Shown piece after piece: positions 1 to 9,161 of a stretch of DNA of 64,000 nt. The notes below the pieces were generated by a model. That model made no database searches. It was not told the DNA's origin and was given only the letters and a program-made list of their open reading frames with translations. Source of the DNA: Xenorhabdus doucetiae (GTDB lineage Bacteria; Pseudomonadota; Gammaproteobacteria; Enterobacterales; Enterobacteriaceae); assembly GCF_000968195.1 (NCBI RefSeq), contig NZ_FO704550.1:1922001-1986000 (forward strand), in the 5' to 3' direction. Position numbers and translations under genes: made by a program. How positions within the stretch are numbered: position 1 is the stretch's first letter; each line of letters starts with the position of its first letter.

Positions 1-64
1 ATGAACATCCTGTCAATGCTATCAATGGCACGATCAATAATGGAAAAAACAGCAATATCAGCAT
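1..64 (-). CDS. Putative lipoprotein, start of gene only (runs off left edge)
   Basis: From an ATG at 64 the minus strand reads a short hydrophobic signal peptide ending in a lipobox (LTGC, then S) that is still open at base 1. The frame is also open upstream of this ATG without a stop as far as about 150, so the true start may be earlier; an AGGAG-like site lies near 100 on the minus strand. It follows the DUF4150 gene in the same direction. A lipoprotein after a T6SS effector-type cluster could be an immunity protein or an accessory lipoprotein, but only about 21 residues are visible, so no function is assigned. Confidence 0.4.
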   Translation of the reverse strand, partial: MLILLFFPLLIVPLIALTGCS

Positions 65-150
65 TGCCCGTTTGAAACTTAACCTATTAATAGAGAAAGT
101 CTCCTGTGTTTTATTATCAATCGCTTCAGTAGAAAAGAGACGGGGGGATA

Positions 151-552
151 TTATGCCCCTGAAATATCGACCTTTGTCTGACTGGGGCTAATGCGTGATC
201 CTATGGCATTGGTTGAATTCTGCATGGTAGGGCTTGTTAGTCGGGTTGCTGGCGACCCTTTAATCAAGACGCTATTGGCACCCAGCGTATGGCGGGATGG
301 CCCCATGACAGTCCCGGATGTGACGCCTAAATTGACCCCCGGATTATCTCCATTCGTTATGGCGATGATGGTTGTTATGTTATGCGCTGGACTACCCACA
401 AAGAGAATATTGGCGGTACTGGCACTTATGCCACTAGTACCTTGTGCGGTATTGGGATAAGGCACCGGTATCGGAGCACCTGGGGGGCTTGGGGTCAGGC
501 AGATATCGGGTATTGCCAGATCCATGCCACCTCCTTGCGTATTGGCGAACAT
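151..552 (-). CDS. DUF4150 / PAAR-like T6SS spike-tip protein
   Basis: A 133-residue protein matching the DUF4150 PAAR-like family, rich in Gly, Pro, Ser and Thr, with a typical start (MFANTQGGGMDLAIPDICLTP) and a central segment around residues 50-110 containing the VFVGSPAHN-like and KGSPATR-like turns of the fold. PAAR and PAAR-like proteins sharpen the tip of the VgrG trimer of the type VI secretion system and often carry or recruit an effector. This copy is a stand-alone tip domain with no fused toxin. The start at 552 has an AAGGAG ribosome site about seven bases upstream. It is the last complete gene of the minus-strand vgrG cluster, so the cargo effector is probably encoded further left, outside the window. 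Confidence 0.85.
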   Translation of the reverse strand: MFANTQGGGMDLAIPDICLTPSPPGAPIPVPYPNTAQGTSGISASTANILFVGSPAHNITTIIAITNGDNPGVNLGVTSGTVMGPSRHTLGANSVLIKGSPATRLTSPTMQNSTNAIGSRISPSQTKVDISGA

Positions 553-572
553 GACTTTCTCCTTTATCTCTT

Positions 573-1220
573 TTATCCAATATGAATCTGTTCAGCATCT
601 ATTTTGGTGATTGCCTTGGCGGAAACGACGGTATTTTGGGCGTGTAGCCGTGCATAACTCTCCGCTCGCATATCCAATTGCCCTGCGTGCACTTGTTCTG
701 TTTGCGTCGTATGACGAAAAAGACGATGGCTTAACTGAGTGACCGTTTGCCAAACGGATTCAAATTGATTGCCTATCATCTTTGTGACGGATACCCAAGC
801 GGACAAAGATTCGCCACTGTATTGCATTTCATTGATATGGCAATTTCCATTGTCGGCAATAATATTCAATCCGTTACTGTTTAGATTCAAATTTCCCTGA
901 GCGGTAATGGATAAATCGCCGGGTACCTTGATTTCAGCCGGATTTTGTTGCTGTGCCCGCTCTAATATTGCCAATATCCAGTGCTGTTTATTGGCTTGTA
1001 CAAGTAATACATTATCCCCAATTTCAGGTGTCAATAGGCAACTGGCGGCTTGTTGACAATGCCAGCTACGGTTTTGGTTCTCAACCACTACACTGCCGTC
1101 ATGAAGAATATTAACGACTTGGCCTACAATCTGCTGTAGCTGTTCTGGGTATGGCTGTTCCATGTACAGAGGTTCCGTAGCAAGAGTAGATGAAGAAAGT
1201 GCGTGAGAAGATTTCATCAT
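573..1220 (-). CDS. DUF3540 family T6SS-associated protein
   Basis: A 215-residue protein of the DUF3540 family, known from vgrG/DUF2169/DUF4150 clusters but without an established biochemical role. The N-terminal third (about residues 25-95) looks like a small beta domain (QIVGQVVNILHDGSVVVENQ, then a PEIGDNVLLVQ stretch resembling an OB fold). Residues 100-215 contain beta-helix-like repeats (SITAQGNLNLNSNGLNIIAD and a terminal KAITKIDAEQIHIG), as in gp5/VgrG C-terminal needles. I infer a structural or adaptor role on the spike. The ATG at 1220 is preceded by a strong GGAGGA site, and only 14 bases separate it from the upstream pentapeptide gene, consistent with one operon. Confidence 0.75.
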   Translation of the reverse strand: MMKSSHALSSSTLATEPLYMEQPYPEQLQQIVGQVVNILHDGSVVVENQNRSWHCQQAASCLLTPEIGDNVLLVQANKQHWILAILERAQQQNPAEIKVPGDLSITAQGNLNLNSNGLNIIADNGNCHINEMQYSGESLSAWVSVTKMIGNQFESVWQTVTQLSHRLFRHTTQTEQVHAGQLDMRAESYARLHAQNTVVSAKAITKIDAEQIHIG

Positions 1221-1234
1221 ATTGATCCTCCGGA

Positions 1235-2308
1235 TTAAATCTTACGTTGGTGTTGTTGTGTACTCCACTCTTCAGCAGCAAATAATTCAGGATCATTTTC
1301 CAATATGCCTAAGCGATCAGTGAATAATGTCCCAACCTGTTGAGTACGATGAAAAAGGGTTCTCATAAATTGAGCAGAACGAAAATCACCATGATTAACA
1401 TTGGCATAGGAAAAATCCGCATAGGTCATTTCGCAGCCAACAAATTGTGCATTGACTGCCCGGACTTTTTGCATGATGGCTTGTTGCAGTTGACTTTGCC
1501 GGAAATCAGTCCACTCAAGGCAAGCACCGATAAAAATCGCTTCATTAAACAGACTGTTGTGGCAACAAGCACGGGTCAAATCGGCGTTGATAAATAACGC
1601 TTGGGTAGCATTGACATTCGAAAGTTGAGCATCTTGCAGCGTGCTTCCCTGAAAGTTGCAATGAGTTAACGTTGAGTGATTAAAATTAACGGCATCAAGT
1701 TGATTATTCGTAAACTGACATTCTTGAAATTGCAGTTTTTGGTAATCTTGACCGCGCTGATCACATTCAAAAAAAACGGTTTTGATGAACTGACCGGCAT
1801 AAAAATCCGTGTTTCTTAAATCCTGACGAAAAAATGTGGCCAGGAAAAAGCGGCTATTACGTAATGTTGCGTAACCCAGAACTGAATTGATAAATGTCAC
1901 GCGCTCAAATTCACTATCAATAAAGTTGGCATATTGCAGATGGCAGGATAAAAACTGAGTACTGTTTTGCTTTGTGATTTTGAACTGGGTTTTGTTCAAA
2001 ACACATTGGTTGAACAGACTGGCGTTCAGTGTCGCCTTATTGAATATCGCGCGTATCATATTGCATTGTTCAAACAAGGTTTTTTCACATAGAGCCGAAT
2101 TGAAAGCAGTTTCTTCGAACAGGCATTCAGTAAAAACCGACTCTTCAAGAATAGTATGAGAGAAATCGGCATCTGAAAAATCTACCGCCCTGAACCTGCC
2201 GCCGGATAAATTTTTTCCAACCAATGATATTCCCTGCAAATTGACTTTTTCAATGACGTCACCTTGTTTGATTTTAATCATGACTTCATTGGCCGTCAGC
2301 GTACTCAT
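1235..2308 (-). CDS. Pentapeptide-repeat protein of the T6SS cluster
   Basis: A 357-residue protein that is almost entirely pentapeptide repeats of the A(D/N)LXX type from about residue 25 to 330, predicted to form a right-handed quadrilateral beta-helix. There is no signal peptide and no catalytic motif. Its start overlaps the stop of the DUF2169 gene by four bases (ATGA), so translation is probably coupled, and an AGGAAG site precedes the ATG. Its repeats resemble those in the C-terminal half of that neighbour, suggesting that the two arose by duplication or fission. In T6SS loci such proteins accompany DUF2169 adaptors; a role in effector loading is inference. Confidence 0.8.
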   Translation of the reverse strand: MSTLTANEVMIKIKQGDVIEKVNLQGISLVGKNLSGGRFRAVDFSDADFSHTILEESVFTECLFEETAFNSALCEKTLFEQCNMIRAIFNKATLNASLFNQCVLNKTQFKITKQNSTQFLSCHLQYANFIDSEFERVTFINSVLGYATLRNSRFFLATFFRQDLRNTDFYAGQFIKTVFFECDQRGQDYQKLQFQECQFTNNQLDAVNFNHSTLTHCNFQGSTLQDAQLSNVNATQALFINADLTRACCHNSLFNEAIFIGACLEWTDFRQSQLQQAIMQKVRAVNAQFVGCEMTYADFSYANVNHGDFRSAQFMRTLFHRTQQVGTLFTDRLGILENDPELFAAEEWSTQQHQRKI

Positions 2309-4899
2309 ATCACTTCCTGATCACGTTTAGGTAAGGTTTTAGTACGCTGCGTATAGGTATGATTAATCAAGGTGGTGTTATCAATGATCGACTGGGACAT
2401 ATCCGTGCGAAACAAGTTAGCCTCGCGTAAATTAGTGCCACAAAACGTACATTTCTGCATAAAAGCCCCAATCAGGTTGGCATTATTCAGCAATGCGTTT
2501 CTAAAATCTGTTCTGACAAATAGACTTTTGCTGGTATGCAAATACTGCATATCGGCCAATTGGCAGTTGGCTTCGCTCAAGTCACTGTTATTCAGCGTTG
2601 CAGCGCAGAAAGAAGCCTGAACCAAAGGGGTCTGGCGTAAATTACATTCCGTTAATGTGGCATAGCAGAAATCGGCCTGATTAAGCACACTTTGCAGGGT
2701 AAATACGCAGTTGAGCAGTTTGGCTGATCGAAACCGGATCGCTTCTGCTTTTGTTGCTACCCATGAACAACTTTCGAGCATGGCATGATCAAAAACGGCG
2801 TTTTCCAACTGGCATTTGATAAAAGAAACTTTTTTTAAGCTGGCGTGGTTAAATTTCAGCGAAGGCAGCACCATTTCAAGAAAAGTACAACCTTGCCATT
2901 GTGAATGCTGAAAACGGCAACGTTTAATAAAGGTGGTTTGCAGGAGCAGATCGGTGAAGACCGCGTGGTTAAATCGGCAATGATCAAACAAGGTTTCCTG
3001 CAATTGCGTTTCCTTAAAACTGGCCGCTGAAAAATCGCTTTGTTCACATTTTGCCTGTGCCAGACAGGCACTATCCAGTTTTACACCATAGAGAGAGGCG
3101 TGGCAGATCTCCGTTCTGGCCAACATGGCCTCGCTGAAATCAGCACCATCTAATTGGCTGTTATTGAAACAGGCGCTTTCCAGCAAACTGTGGGAAAAAT
3201 TGGCACCCCGCAGATCCATGCCGGATAAATCGGCTCCCGTAAAGTCCATTGCCCTGAAATCGCCCCCTTCCTGCATGATGCGTTGGACTCGCTTGCGAAT
3301 AATTTGTGACAGATTACCCGTCAAACGCAGGGCCGGCGGTTGGGCTTGTACTGAGGCCAGATACATTTTATGGAGAGATTGCTCAAGTTGCTCCAGCTTC
3401 GTATCACTCAGTTCCCGTGATGTTTGCTGATCATGTTTTTGCTGATCATGTTGCTGGTACAGCGTATTCCGTATTTGCTGGGAATTTTGTGGCCCCCTGA
3501 GCGGATCTTTCATCGCAATGGGGTCGACCTCAATGCCTCGTTCTTGAGCTATTGCACGCATTTTTTCCCAAAGCTGTTCGGCTTCAAGATATTTTTGCGC
3601 CGCGTCTTGCTCGATTTGGTGCACAAACTCCGGTAATTCATCTGGCCTGGGATTGGAAGGCTGTTCAATACAGGGGGGAATGAGTGCACTGATATCTTTC
3701 CCGTATTTCGCCATACGCTCCTTTTGTTGCTCACGCAGGCGTTTCTCGCGATTTTGCAGGTTTGTCCGCAAGGGACTGGCATTTTTCGGTTGTTCTGTAT
3801 CTACCCACGGGCCAATGATACTTTCCGGGATCAAATCCTTTTCCCGGAAGGCATATAATGCGCCTTTTGCTTTATCCGTGCGCTGGTTGAGTATTTGCAG
3901 ATAATAATTTTCCGAGCACGCTTCGTGACTGAGTTCCATGGCAGAGAGCATTTGTACCACATCAGTGGCATCATCCTCATTAATACGTGCGCTGCCGTGC
4001 CAAATCAGGAGCATTTGTTCCAGATGGGGAAAAAACCACACCGTTGTATTGCGCATGATGATCTCTTCGAAAACCTCTTCGTCGGCGCGCAGTCGTTTGA
4101 TAAAGCAGCGAGCTTGCCACGGTGGGAGTTTCCCGGCTTGTAGCGGTTTTTCAGGATGCATATTCCAGATGCGCCATGCGGCGTTTTCTGGTAGCGCTTG
4201 ATATTGCTCCCACCATTGATCACGGGGAGCAGAATTAAATAATCGCCAGTCGATATCACGGGAAAAACCCGGAAATTCATTTTCCAGCCACTGTTCGTCA
4301 TATTTTTTACCTATCCGAGTGAAACGACGTGGCCACATCAATCCCAGAGGACAAAAACTGGCGGGATTGGGGGTATCCCGTGGTGACAAAAGCTGCCTGT
4401 TTTGGGCTTCTATATTGGGTAACCGATGGATCTCGCCACCATTTTCCTCTGTCTCTGGGGCAAAGCCGATGCCGTGTGGATTTTCTTCATAATTTTTTCC
4501 GCCGAAAGCACGGCTCCAATCCAGTCTCATCTGGCCGAATTTCTGGGGTTCAGAGGGTTTATCACCAACCCAATGACGATCCCCGGAAACCATCAGCGTC
4601 TTATCCAATTGCTCTACCTGAATACGCGCGCAGCAGGCAGTTTTATCTGTCTGGTGATGAGTATAGGCATAGCCAGTTGCGAGAAATTCAGCGGAGGATT
4701 TGGGCATCGCGAGATCGATAATGCCATTGCAGGTTTTCAATTCAGCCTCTGTAAGTTGCCAAAGTTCTGGCTCAGGCCGTAGGCGAGGAGTCGCGCTCAT
4801 ATCGGTTAAGGCCATAATGGAGACCCCAAGATAATTGTGTTGCAACCAGCGATAAGGGCGGTGTAGTAGACTTAAGCGCAGAGGTTTGATGATTTGCAT
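2305..4899 (-). CDS. DUF2169 domain protein with C-terminal pentapeptide repeats (T6SS adaptor/chaperone type)
   Basis: About 864 residues. Residues 1 to ~330 are a DUF2169 domain, recognisable by the start MQIIKPLRLSLLHRPYRW and by blocks such as DWSRAFGGKNYEENP and GFAPETEENGG. A charged coiled-coil linker (~380-540) follows, then pentapeptide repeats from about 555 to 850 (for example DFTGADLSGMDLRGANFSHS). DUF2169 proteins are encoded beside VgrG and act as effector-specific chaperones or adaptors, as shown for an Agrobacterium DNase effector. I chose the ATG at 4899 because the family normally begins MQIIKP; another ATG in frame at 4914 would add five residues. It lies 31 bases after vgrG and overlaps the next gene by four bases. 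Confidence 0.85.
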   Translation of the reverse strand: MQIIKPLRLSLLHRPYRWLQHNYLGVSIMALTDMSATPRLRPEPELWQLTEAELKTCNGIIDLAMPKSSAEFLATGYAYTHHQTDKTACCARIQVEQLDKTLMVSGDRHWVGDKPSEPQKFGQMRLDWSRAFGGKNYEENPHGIGFAPETEENGGEIHRLPNIEAQNRQLLSPRDTPNPASFCPLGLMWPRRFTRIGKKYDEQWLENEFPGFSRDIDWRLFNSAPRDQWWEQYQALPENAAWRIWNMHPEKPLQAGKLPPWQARCFIKRLRADEEVFEEIIMRNTTVWFFPHLEQMLLIWHGSARINEDDATDVVQMLSAMELSHEACSENYYLQILNQRTDKAKGALYAFREKDLIPESIIGPWVDTEQPKNASPLRTNLQNREKRLREQQKERMAKYGKDISALIPPCIEQPSNPRPDELPEFVHQIEQDAAQKYLEAEQLWEKMRAIAQERGIEVDPIAMKDPLRGPQNSQQIRNTLYQQHDQQKHDQQTSRELSDTKLEQLEQSLHKMYLASVQAQPPALRLTGNLSQIIRKRVQRIMQEGGDFRAMDFTGADLSGMDLRGANFSHSLLESACFNNSQLDGADFSEAMLARTEICHASLYGVKLDSACLAQAKCEQSDFSAASFKETQLQETLFDHCRFNHAVFTDLLLQTTFIKRCRFQHSQWQGCTFLEMVLPSLKFNHASLKKVSFIKCQLENAVFDHAMLESCSWVATKAEAIRFRSAKLLNCVFTLQSVLNQADFCYATLTECNLRQTPLVQASFCAATLNNSDLSEANCQLADMQYLHTSKSLFVRTDFRNALLNNANLIGAFMQKCTFCGTNLREANLFRTDMSQSIIDNTTLINHTYTQRTKTLPKRDQEVI

Positions 4900-4930
4900 T
4901 GAAAAGTCTCGCATGAATTTTTTTAAGCAC

Positions 4931-6853
4931 TTAACCCAATTGGATAAGCACCCCCGTTATAGAAACTTTAACCGTACCGTTAATGTCGAATGTAGAACTG
5001 GATGTTAAGGAGAATTGACTGGCTTTAAACTCAATGTTTCCTGTCACGGATTCATTTTTATTTCCTGTAATGCTCAATTTGTAATTTCCACTGATATTTT
5101 TAGTCAGATGACTGCCAACATCTAATTGATAAGAACCGCTGATTTTTTCTGATTTATCACCCGTGATATCGGCTTTATATCCGTCAGAGATGGTATATTT
5201 AATGCCGCCACTGGTGACCTCGATTTCCTTGCCGTTGGTCACGGTGGTTTTTTGTTTATTTTTGATCTCTGTGGTACGTGAACCCTCAATAGAAACCGTT
5301 TGATCGTGTTCCACCGAGATTTTCATGTCCTTCTCCGCGTGTATTTCAAAAGACTCTTTTCCTTGGGCATCATCAATCAACAAATAACTGGTATTCTCTT
5401 TTCCGCCCTCCAGACTGCGTGACATTATTCCCATTTTGGTGGCTTCGGCGGGTAATTCCCAGGGAGGCATATTATTCTGGTTGAAATTACGTCCCACGAC
5501 GAGCGGCTCATCGGGGTTGTTATTAATGAAACTGACGAGAACTTCTTCTCCCACCCTGGGCACCTGTATTGCCCCAAATTTTGCCCCCGCCCAATTATTG
5601 GATACCCGTACCCAGCAGGAACTTTTATCGTCTTGGGTATCGCTTCTGTCCCAGTGAAACTTGAGTTTGACCCTGCCATATTCATCGGTCCAAATGGTTT
5701 TGCCACTTGCGCCGACAACCGTAGCTCGCTCAGTGCCTGCTATCGGCCACGGTGTGGTGCGGGGAGCGCGCCAGTTCACTTTGGCGGGAATAGCGGTGAA
5801 CGCTGTGATGATTTTTCTTGTGCTATCAGCATCAGTAGGGGAAGAATTCGTCGCTATAATATAGGGGCTTTCATGCAGTTCATAATTGGCACTGATAATA
5901 AGATAGTCACCGTTATCTTTATCCCGCAGGGCATTTGATAATGTAAAGGTATAACCTGGGGCAATGCCTGATTCCAGGCTTTTCGCTTTTATAGACTGAC
6001 TCTGCGCGGTACAGGATTGTTGTAGTATCCGAACATAGAATTGCCCTTGCGTATTTTCGCTGTAATTCCCTGGCCACTCAAACAATTCTGTTTTGGGGGC
6101 GGCCGGATCGGGATTTTGTTGCGTTTCTTTTAGCTGAGCATTTGGCTTAAGAAAGTTATAGTCACTCATCGTATAGAGTTTTGGCGTGATTGAATAACTT
6201 ACAGTCCAGTCATAGAGATAACATTTATCTTTGTTTCTGGGTGGAAAAGGGTTTGGATAATATTCAAGCGAAGCATGTTCAGGTAGCGCTGCATGGGATT
6301 GAGGGGAATCAGCCAATATAAGGATATGATCACTTTGATTGTGCTGGAAATAGTAATAAATCCCTTCACGTTCCATTAGCCGGCTCAAAAAATCGAAATC
6401 AGTTTCTTTATATTGAGTACAATATTCTAATGGCTGGTATTTCGCATTGAGCTCATTCTTAAATTTTACCTTATGTTTATTAAGGATATCTTGAATAATC
6501 TCAGGAACGGTCTTTTTTTGCCAGATTCTGAAATCTTTATTTAAAGTGAGAATAAACAAAGCAGGTTGGATGATAACCTTATATAAATAATGGTAGTTAT
6601 CGTAATAATCACAGGTAATTGCTTCACGGACAAGTCCGCTTAGAAAACATGGTTTTTCTGAAATGTTTGCCGGGTTCTTTATTTCTATTGATATGGGTTT
6701 GTTTCGTAACGCTTTGGTGTCAATATCTTTCTGTTCACTGAACAGTTCGACTTCAAAACTATAAATAGTTGATAGTTTCTCTTTTCCTTTTAATGACTTA
6801 AAGAATAAAGCGTCATCACCTAATGAAGAGTGAGCGATAATGATCCTTTCCAT
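4931..6853 (-). CDS. vgrG: Type VI secretion spike protein VgrG
   Basis: A 640-residue VgrG/Tde family protein. The gp27-like part covers about residues 1-370 (early motif FFKSLKGKEKLSTIYSFEVE, and YKETDFDFLSRLMEREGIYY near 180). The gp5 OB-fold motif WTDEYGRVKLKFHWDR lies near 415, and the C-terminal needle (510-640) shows repeated gp5-type beta-helix strands ending ITGVLIQLG. VgrG trimers form the puncturing tip of the T6SS tail. No C-terminal toxin domain is fused, so cargo is probably attached through the downstream PAAR-like and adaptor proteins. I chose the ATG at 6853 because an AAGGGG site lies six bases upstream; the open frame extends to 6919 without a better start. Confidence 0.93.
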   Translation of the reverse strand: MERIIIAHSSLGDDALFFKSLKGKEKLSTIYSFEVELFSEQKDIDTKALRNKPISIEIKNPANISEKPCFLSGLVREAITCDYYDNYHYLYKVIIQPALFILTLNKDFRIWQKKTVPEIIQDILNKHKVKFKNELNAKYQPLEYCTQYKETDFDFLSRLMEREGIYYYFQHNQSDHILILADSPQSHAALPEHASLEYYPNPFPPRNKDKCYLYDWTVSYSITPKLYTMSDYNFLKPNAQLKETQQNPDPAAPKTELFEWPGNYSENTQGQFYVRILQQSCTAQSQSIKAKSLESGIAPGYTFTLSNALRDKDNGDYLIISANYELHESPYIIATNSSPTDADSTRKIITAFTAIPAKVNWRAPRTTPWPIAGTERATVVGASGKTIWTDEYGRVKLKFHWDRSDTQDDKSSCWVRVSNNWAGAKFGAIQVPRVGEEVLVSFINNNPDEPLVVGRNFNQNNMPPWELPAEATKMGIMSRSLEGGKENTSYLLIDDAQGKESFEIHAEKDMKISVEHDQTVSIEGSRTTEIKNKQKTTVTNGKEIEVTSGGIKYTISDGYKADITGDKSEKISGSYQLDVGSHLTKNISGNYKLSITGNKNESVTGNIEFKASQFSLTSSSTFDINGTVKVSITGVLIQLG

Positions 6854-7345
6854 AAAAACCCCTTGTGCAACCAAAGCTACCGCATGAGCCTTTAGATTAA
6901 GGTTCAGAAAACAAATCAAAATGTTTTATCCACTGAATTACCTTGATCCAACTGGCTACACTAAGTAGATATCTGATGTCATTAATCGATATGCAATATT
7001 TCACAAGGTAAATTATTTTGCAACAGGATTATAACTAATGTTTCTTTTTAGTTAGTGATAGTGTGGTTTTGTGAATATAATGAGGTGATTGAAAAACAGG
7101 CGGTTATTGGTGCGATAATGAATACAATACTTTGATTTGAAAATATTTTTCAGAGGGAAGGTCAAAGGGCTTGATGTCGGCTGGAATAATGCGTCTTCAT
7201 TATTGTGGGAAGGTTTGATGTATAAAATAAACGAGCGACGATAAAATACAATTGTAATTTTATCGTCGCCAGACAATAAACCTTTAAAAACAATGCATTG
7301 CTGTGTTAAAAAACAAGAGCAATGTGACTGTTAATAATGTAATAA
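6854..7345. other. Intergenic region between vgrG and tpx
   Basis: About 490 AT-rich bases without a convincing gene; a 74-codon frame on the minus strand (7052-7276) has no recognisable sequence. It contains the vgrG promoter side and the hairpin at 7235-7269. No other recognisable element was seen. Confidence 0.5.
7235..7269 (-). terminator. Perfect 13-bp hairpin, probable tpx terminator
   Basis: Left arm 7235-7247 (GCGACGATAAAAT) and right arm 7257-7269 are perfectly complementary around a 9-base loop that is itself nearly palindromic (ACAATTGTA). On the minus strand the hairpin is followed by the T-rich stretch TCGTTTATTTTATA, 76 bases after the tpx stop. This fits a rho-independent terminator, though the U tract is imperfect. 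Confidence 0.5.
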
Positions 7346-7849
7346 TTATTTCAATGCAGCTAATGCACTGTCATAGTCAGGTTCATTGGTGATTTCATCG
7401 ACCAACTGGCTATAAATAACCTGATTATTTTCATCCAGAACAACGACAGCGCGTGCAGTCAGCCCACCCAATGGACCTTCACTTATTGCAACGCCGTAAT
7501 CTTCCTGAAATTTCCCGCCACGCAGTGTAGAAAGCGTGACAACATTAGACAGACCCTCAGAACCACAAAAACGAGACTGAGCAAAAGGCAAGTCCGCCGA
7601 AATGCACAGGACGACAGTATTGTCTAATTCGCTGGCAAGTTGATTAAATTTACGGACAGATGTGGCACAAACACCGGTATCAATGCTTGGGAAGATATTA
7701 AGCACTTTACGTTTACCTGCGTAGTGGCTCAATGTGACATCAGCGAGATCTTTGGCAACGAGTGTGAACGCTTTTGCGGCCTGACCTGCTTGTGGAAAAT
7801 CTCCGTTAACGGTGATATCACCACCTTGAAACTTGACGGTTTGTGTCAT
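7346..7849 (-). CDS. tpx: Thiol peroxidase (lipid hydroperoxide peroxidase)
   Basis: A 167-residue atypical 2-Cys peroxiredoxin, the full family length. The peroxidatic cysteine is C61 in PSIDTGVCATS, with the conserved Thr58, and the resolving cysteine is C95 in SRFCGSEG; both match Escherichia coli Tpx. It reduces organic hydroperoxides using thioredoxin in the periplasm or cytoplasm (localisation is debated for the family). It is a single-gene unit, facing away from zntB, with its own probable terminator downstream. Confidence 0.95.
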   Translation of the reverse strand: MTQTVKFQGGDITVNGDFPQAGQAAKAFTLVAKDLADVTLSHYAGKRKVLNIFPSIDTGVCATSVRKFNQLASELDNTVVLCISADLPFAQSRFCGSEGLSNVVTLSTLRGGKFQEDYGVAISEGPLGGLTARAVVVLDENNQVIYSQLVDEITNEPDYDSALAALK

Positions 7850-8094
7850 GGTTTAATCCCTCTATAAAGTAAACTGCGCCGTCAGTGTAAAGGAATAGTG
7901 CGATCTTGCCCACAAAAATAGATGCAATGTTGATGAAATACTCTATCTTCCTTTAATTAACAATGTCTTATAATATCGTTTAAACCCTGGTTACAGGGAT
8001 ACCTGATCACCAATCCTGAAGATGTCGCCTATAGTCATAACCATGTATATCAGCAAGAAACACCATGAAAATTGGGTACAAATAAGGAGCAGAT

Positions 8095-9078
8095 GTGGAA
8101 ACGATCTATGGCTCGGTATTTAACGGTTCAAATGCCATTTATGCCTGTCAGTTAAATGGTAAGGGAGGCATGACAGCATTTGGCGGAGATTCACTCGTAA
8201 CAGCAGAGCAGCCAGTCTGGCAGCACCTTGATTACAAAAATTCAGCGAGCCATCAATGGCTCATGGATACCGCCTTACTGCCGTTCCCGGTAAAAGACGG
8301 GTTAGTGAGCGAAAGTATTCGCCCGAAGGTACTGCGCACTGGTGAAGGCACTTTGATTACCTTGAGATCGGTGAACCGCAATGATAATGCGCGTCCCGAT
8401 CATCTGGTTTCGTTTCGCATCTATATTAATGACAAAATGATTATCTCCAGCCGGCATCGCAAAATTCATTGCATTGATCAAGTGCTGGACGATTTGCATA
8501 ACGGGGTGGGGGCAAAAAGTACCGGTAATTGGCTGGTAGAAATCGCTGGTGCCATTACTGATGAAGTCAATGATTTTATTGAAGCGCTGCATGACAACCT
8601 GATTGAGTTTGAAGATGGTATTTTGGAGCAAAAAGTGCCCGGTCGTGGCGAATTAGTCTTGTTGCGTAAGCAGTTAATCGTTTTGCGCCGGTATATGGCA
8701 CCACAGCGGGATATTTTCATTCGTTTAGCCAGTGAGCGGCTGCCTTGGATGAGTGATGAAGAGCGTCGTTTAATGCAGGAAATTGCGGATCGATTGGGCA
8801 GGGGAATCGATGATCTTGATGGTTGTATTGCCCGAACCGCCGTTTTGGCCGATGAAATCAGTTCCATGATGGCAGATGCCATGAACCGCCGTACTTACAT
8901 GATGTCCCTGTTGGCGATGGTATTTTTGCCGACAACCTTTTTGACGGGGTTATTTGGTGTCAACTTGGGGGGAATACCCGGTAATACGTACCCGTTTGGC
9001 TTCGGCTTATTCACGCTTTTGATGTCACTCTTGATTGGGATTTTCGCCTGGTGGTTAAGACGAAGCAAATGGCTGTAA
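8095..9078 (+). CDS. zntB: Zinc transporter ZntB (CorA family)
   Basis: A 327-residue CorA-like metal transporter. The N-terminal ~265 residues form the soluble funnel. Two transmembrane helices follow near 270-290 and 300-320, separated by a GVNLGG segment, which is the signature loop (GxN) of the family at the end of TM1. In enterics ZntB moves zinc across the inner membrane. The start is a GTG at 8095, chosen because AAGGAG lies just upstream at 8084-8089 and because the protein begins METIYGS-like, as in relatives. The gene is followed by a clear terminator and is convergent with ttcA. Confidence 0.93.
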   Translation: METIYGSVFNGSNAIYACQLNGKGGMTAFGGDSLVTAEQPVWQHLDYKNSASHQWLMDTALLPFPVKDGLVSESIRPKVLRTGEGTLITLRSVNRNDNARPDHLVSFRIYINDKMIISSRHRKIHCIDQVLDDLHNGVGAKSTGNWLVEIAGAITDEVNDFIEALHDNLIEFEDGILEQKVPGRGELVLLRKQLIVLRRYMAPQRDIFIRLASERLPWMSDEERRLMQEIADRLGRGIDDLDGCIARTAVLADEISSMMADAMNRRTYMMSLLAMVFLPTTFLTGLFGVNLGGIPGNTYPFGFGLFTLLMSLLIGIFAWWLRRSKWL

Positions 9079-9091
9079 ATGCGCATTAACT

Positions 9092-9125
9092 ATGCCGATG
9101 CGGATTTGCGTATCGGCATTTTTTT
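9092..9125 (+). terminator. Rho-independent terminator after zntB
   Basis: An 11-bp stem (9092-9102 with 9109-9119, one G-T wobble) and a 6-base loop are followed directly by six T residues, 14 bases after the zntB stop. Confidence 0.85.
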
Positions 9126-9161
9126 GTCAGCAGCCTGTCACCAAGGCTGCTTTGCGGAGCA

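Noticed and set aside
7052..7276. A 74-codon frame between vgrG and tpx
   Set aside because: No ribosome site, no recognisable sequence, and it includes the tpx terminator hairpin.
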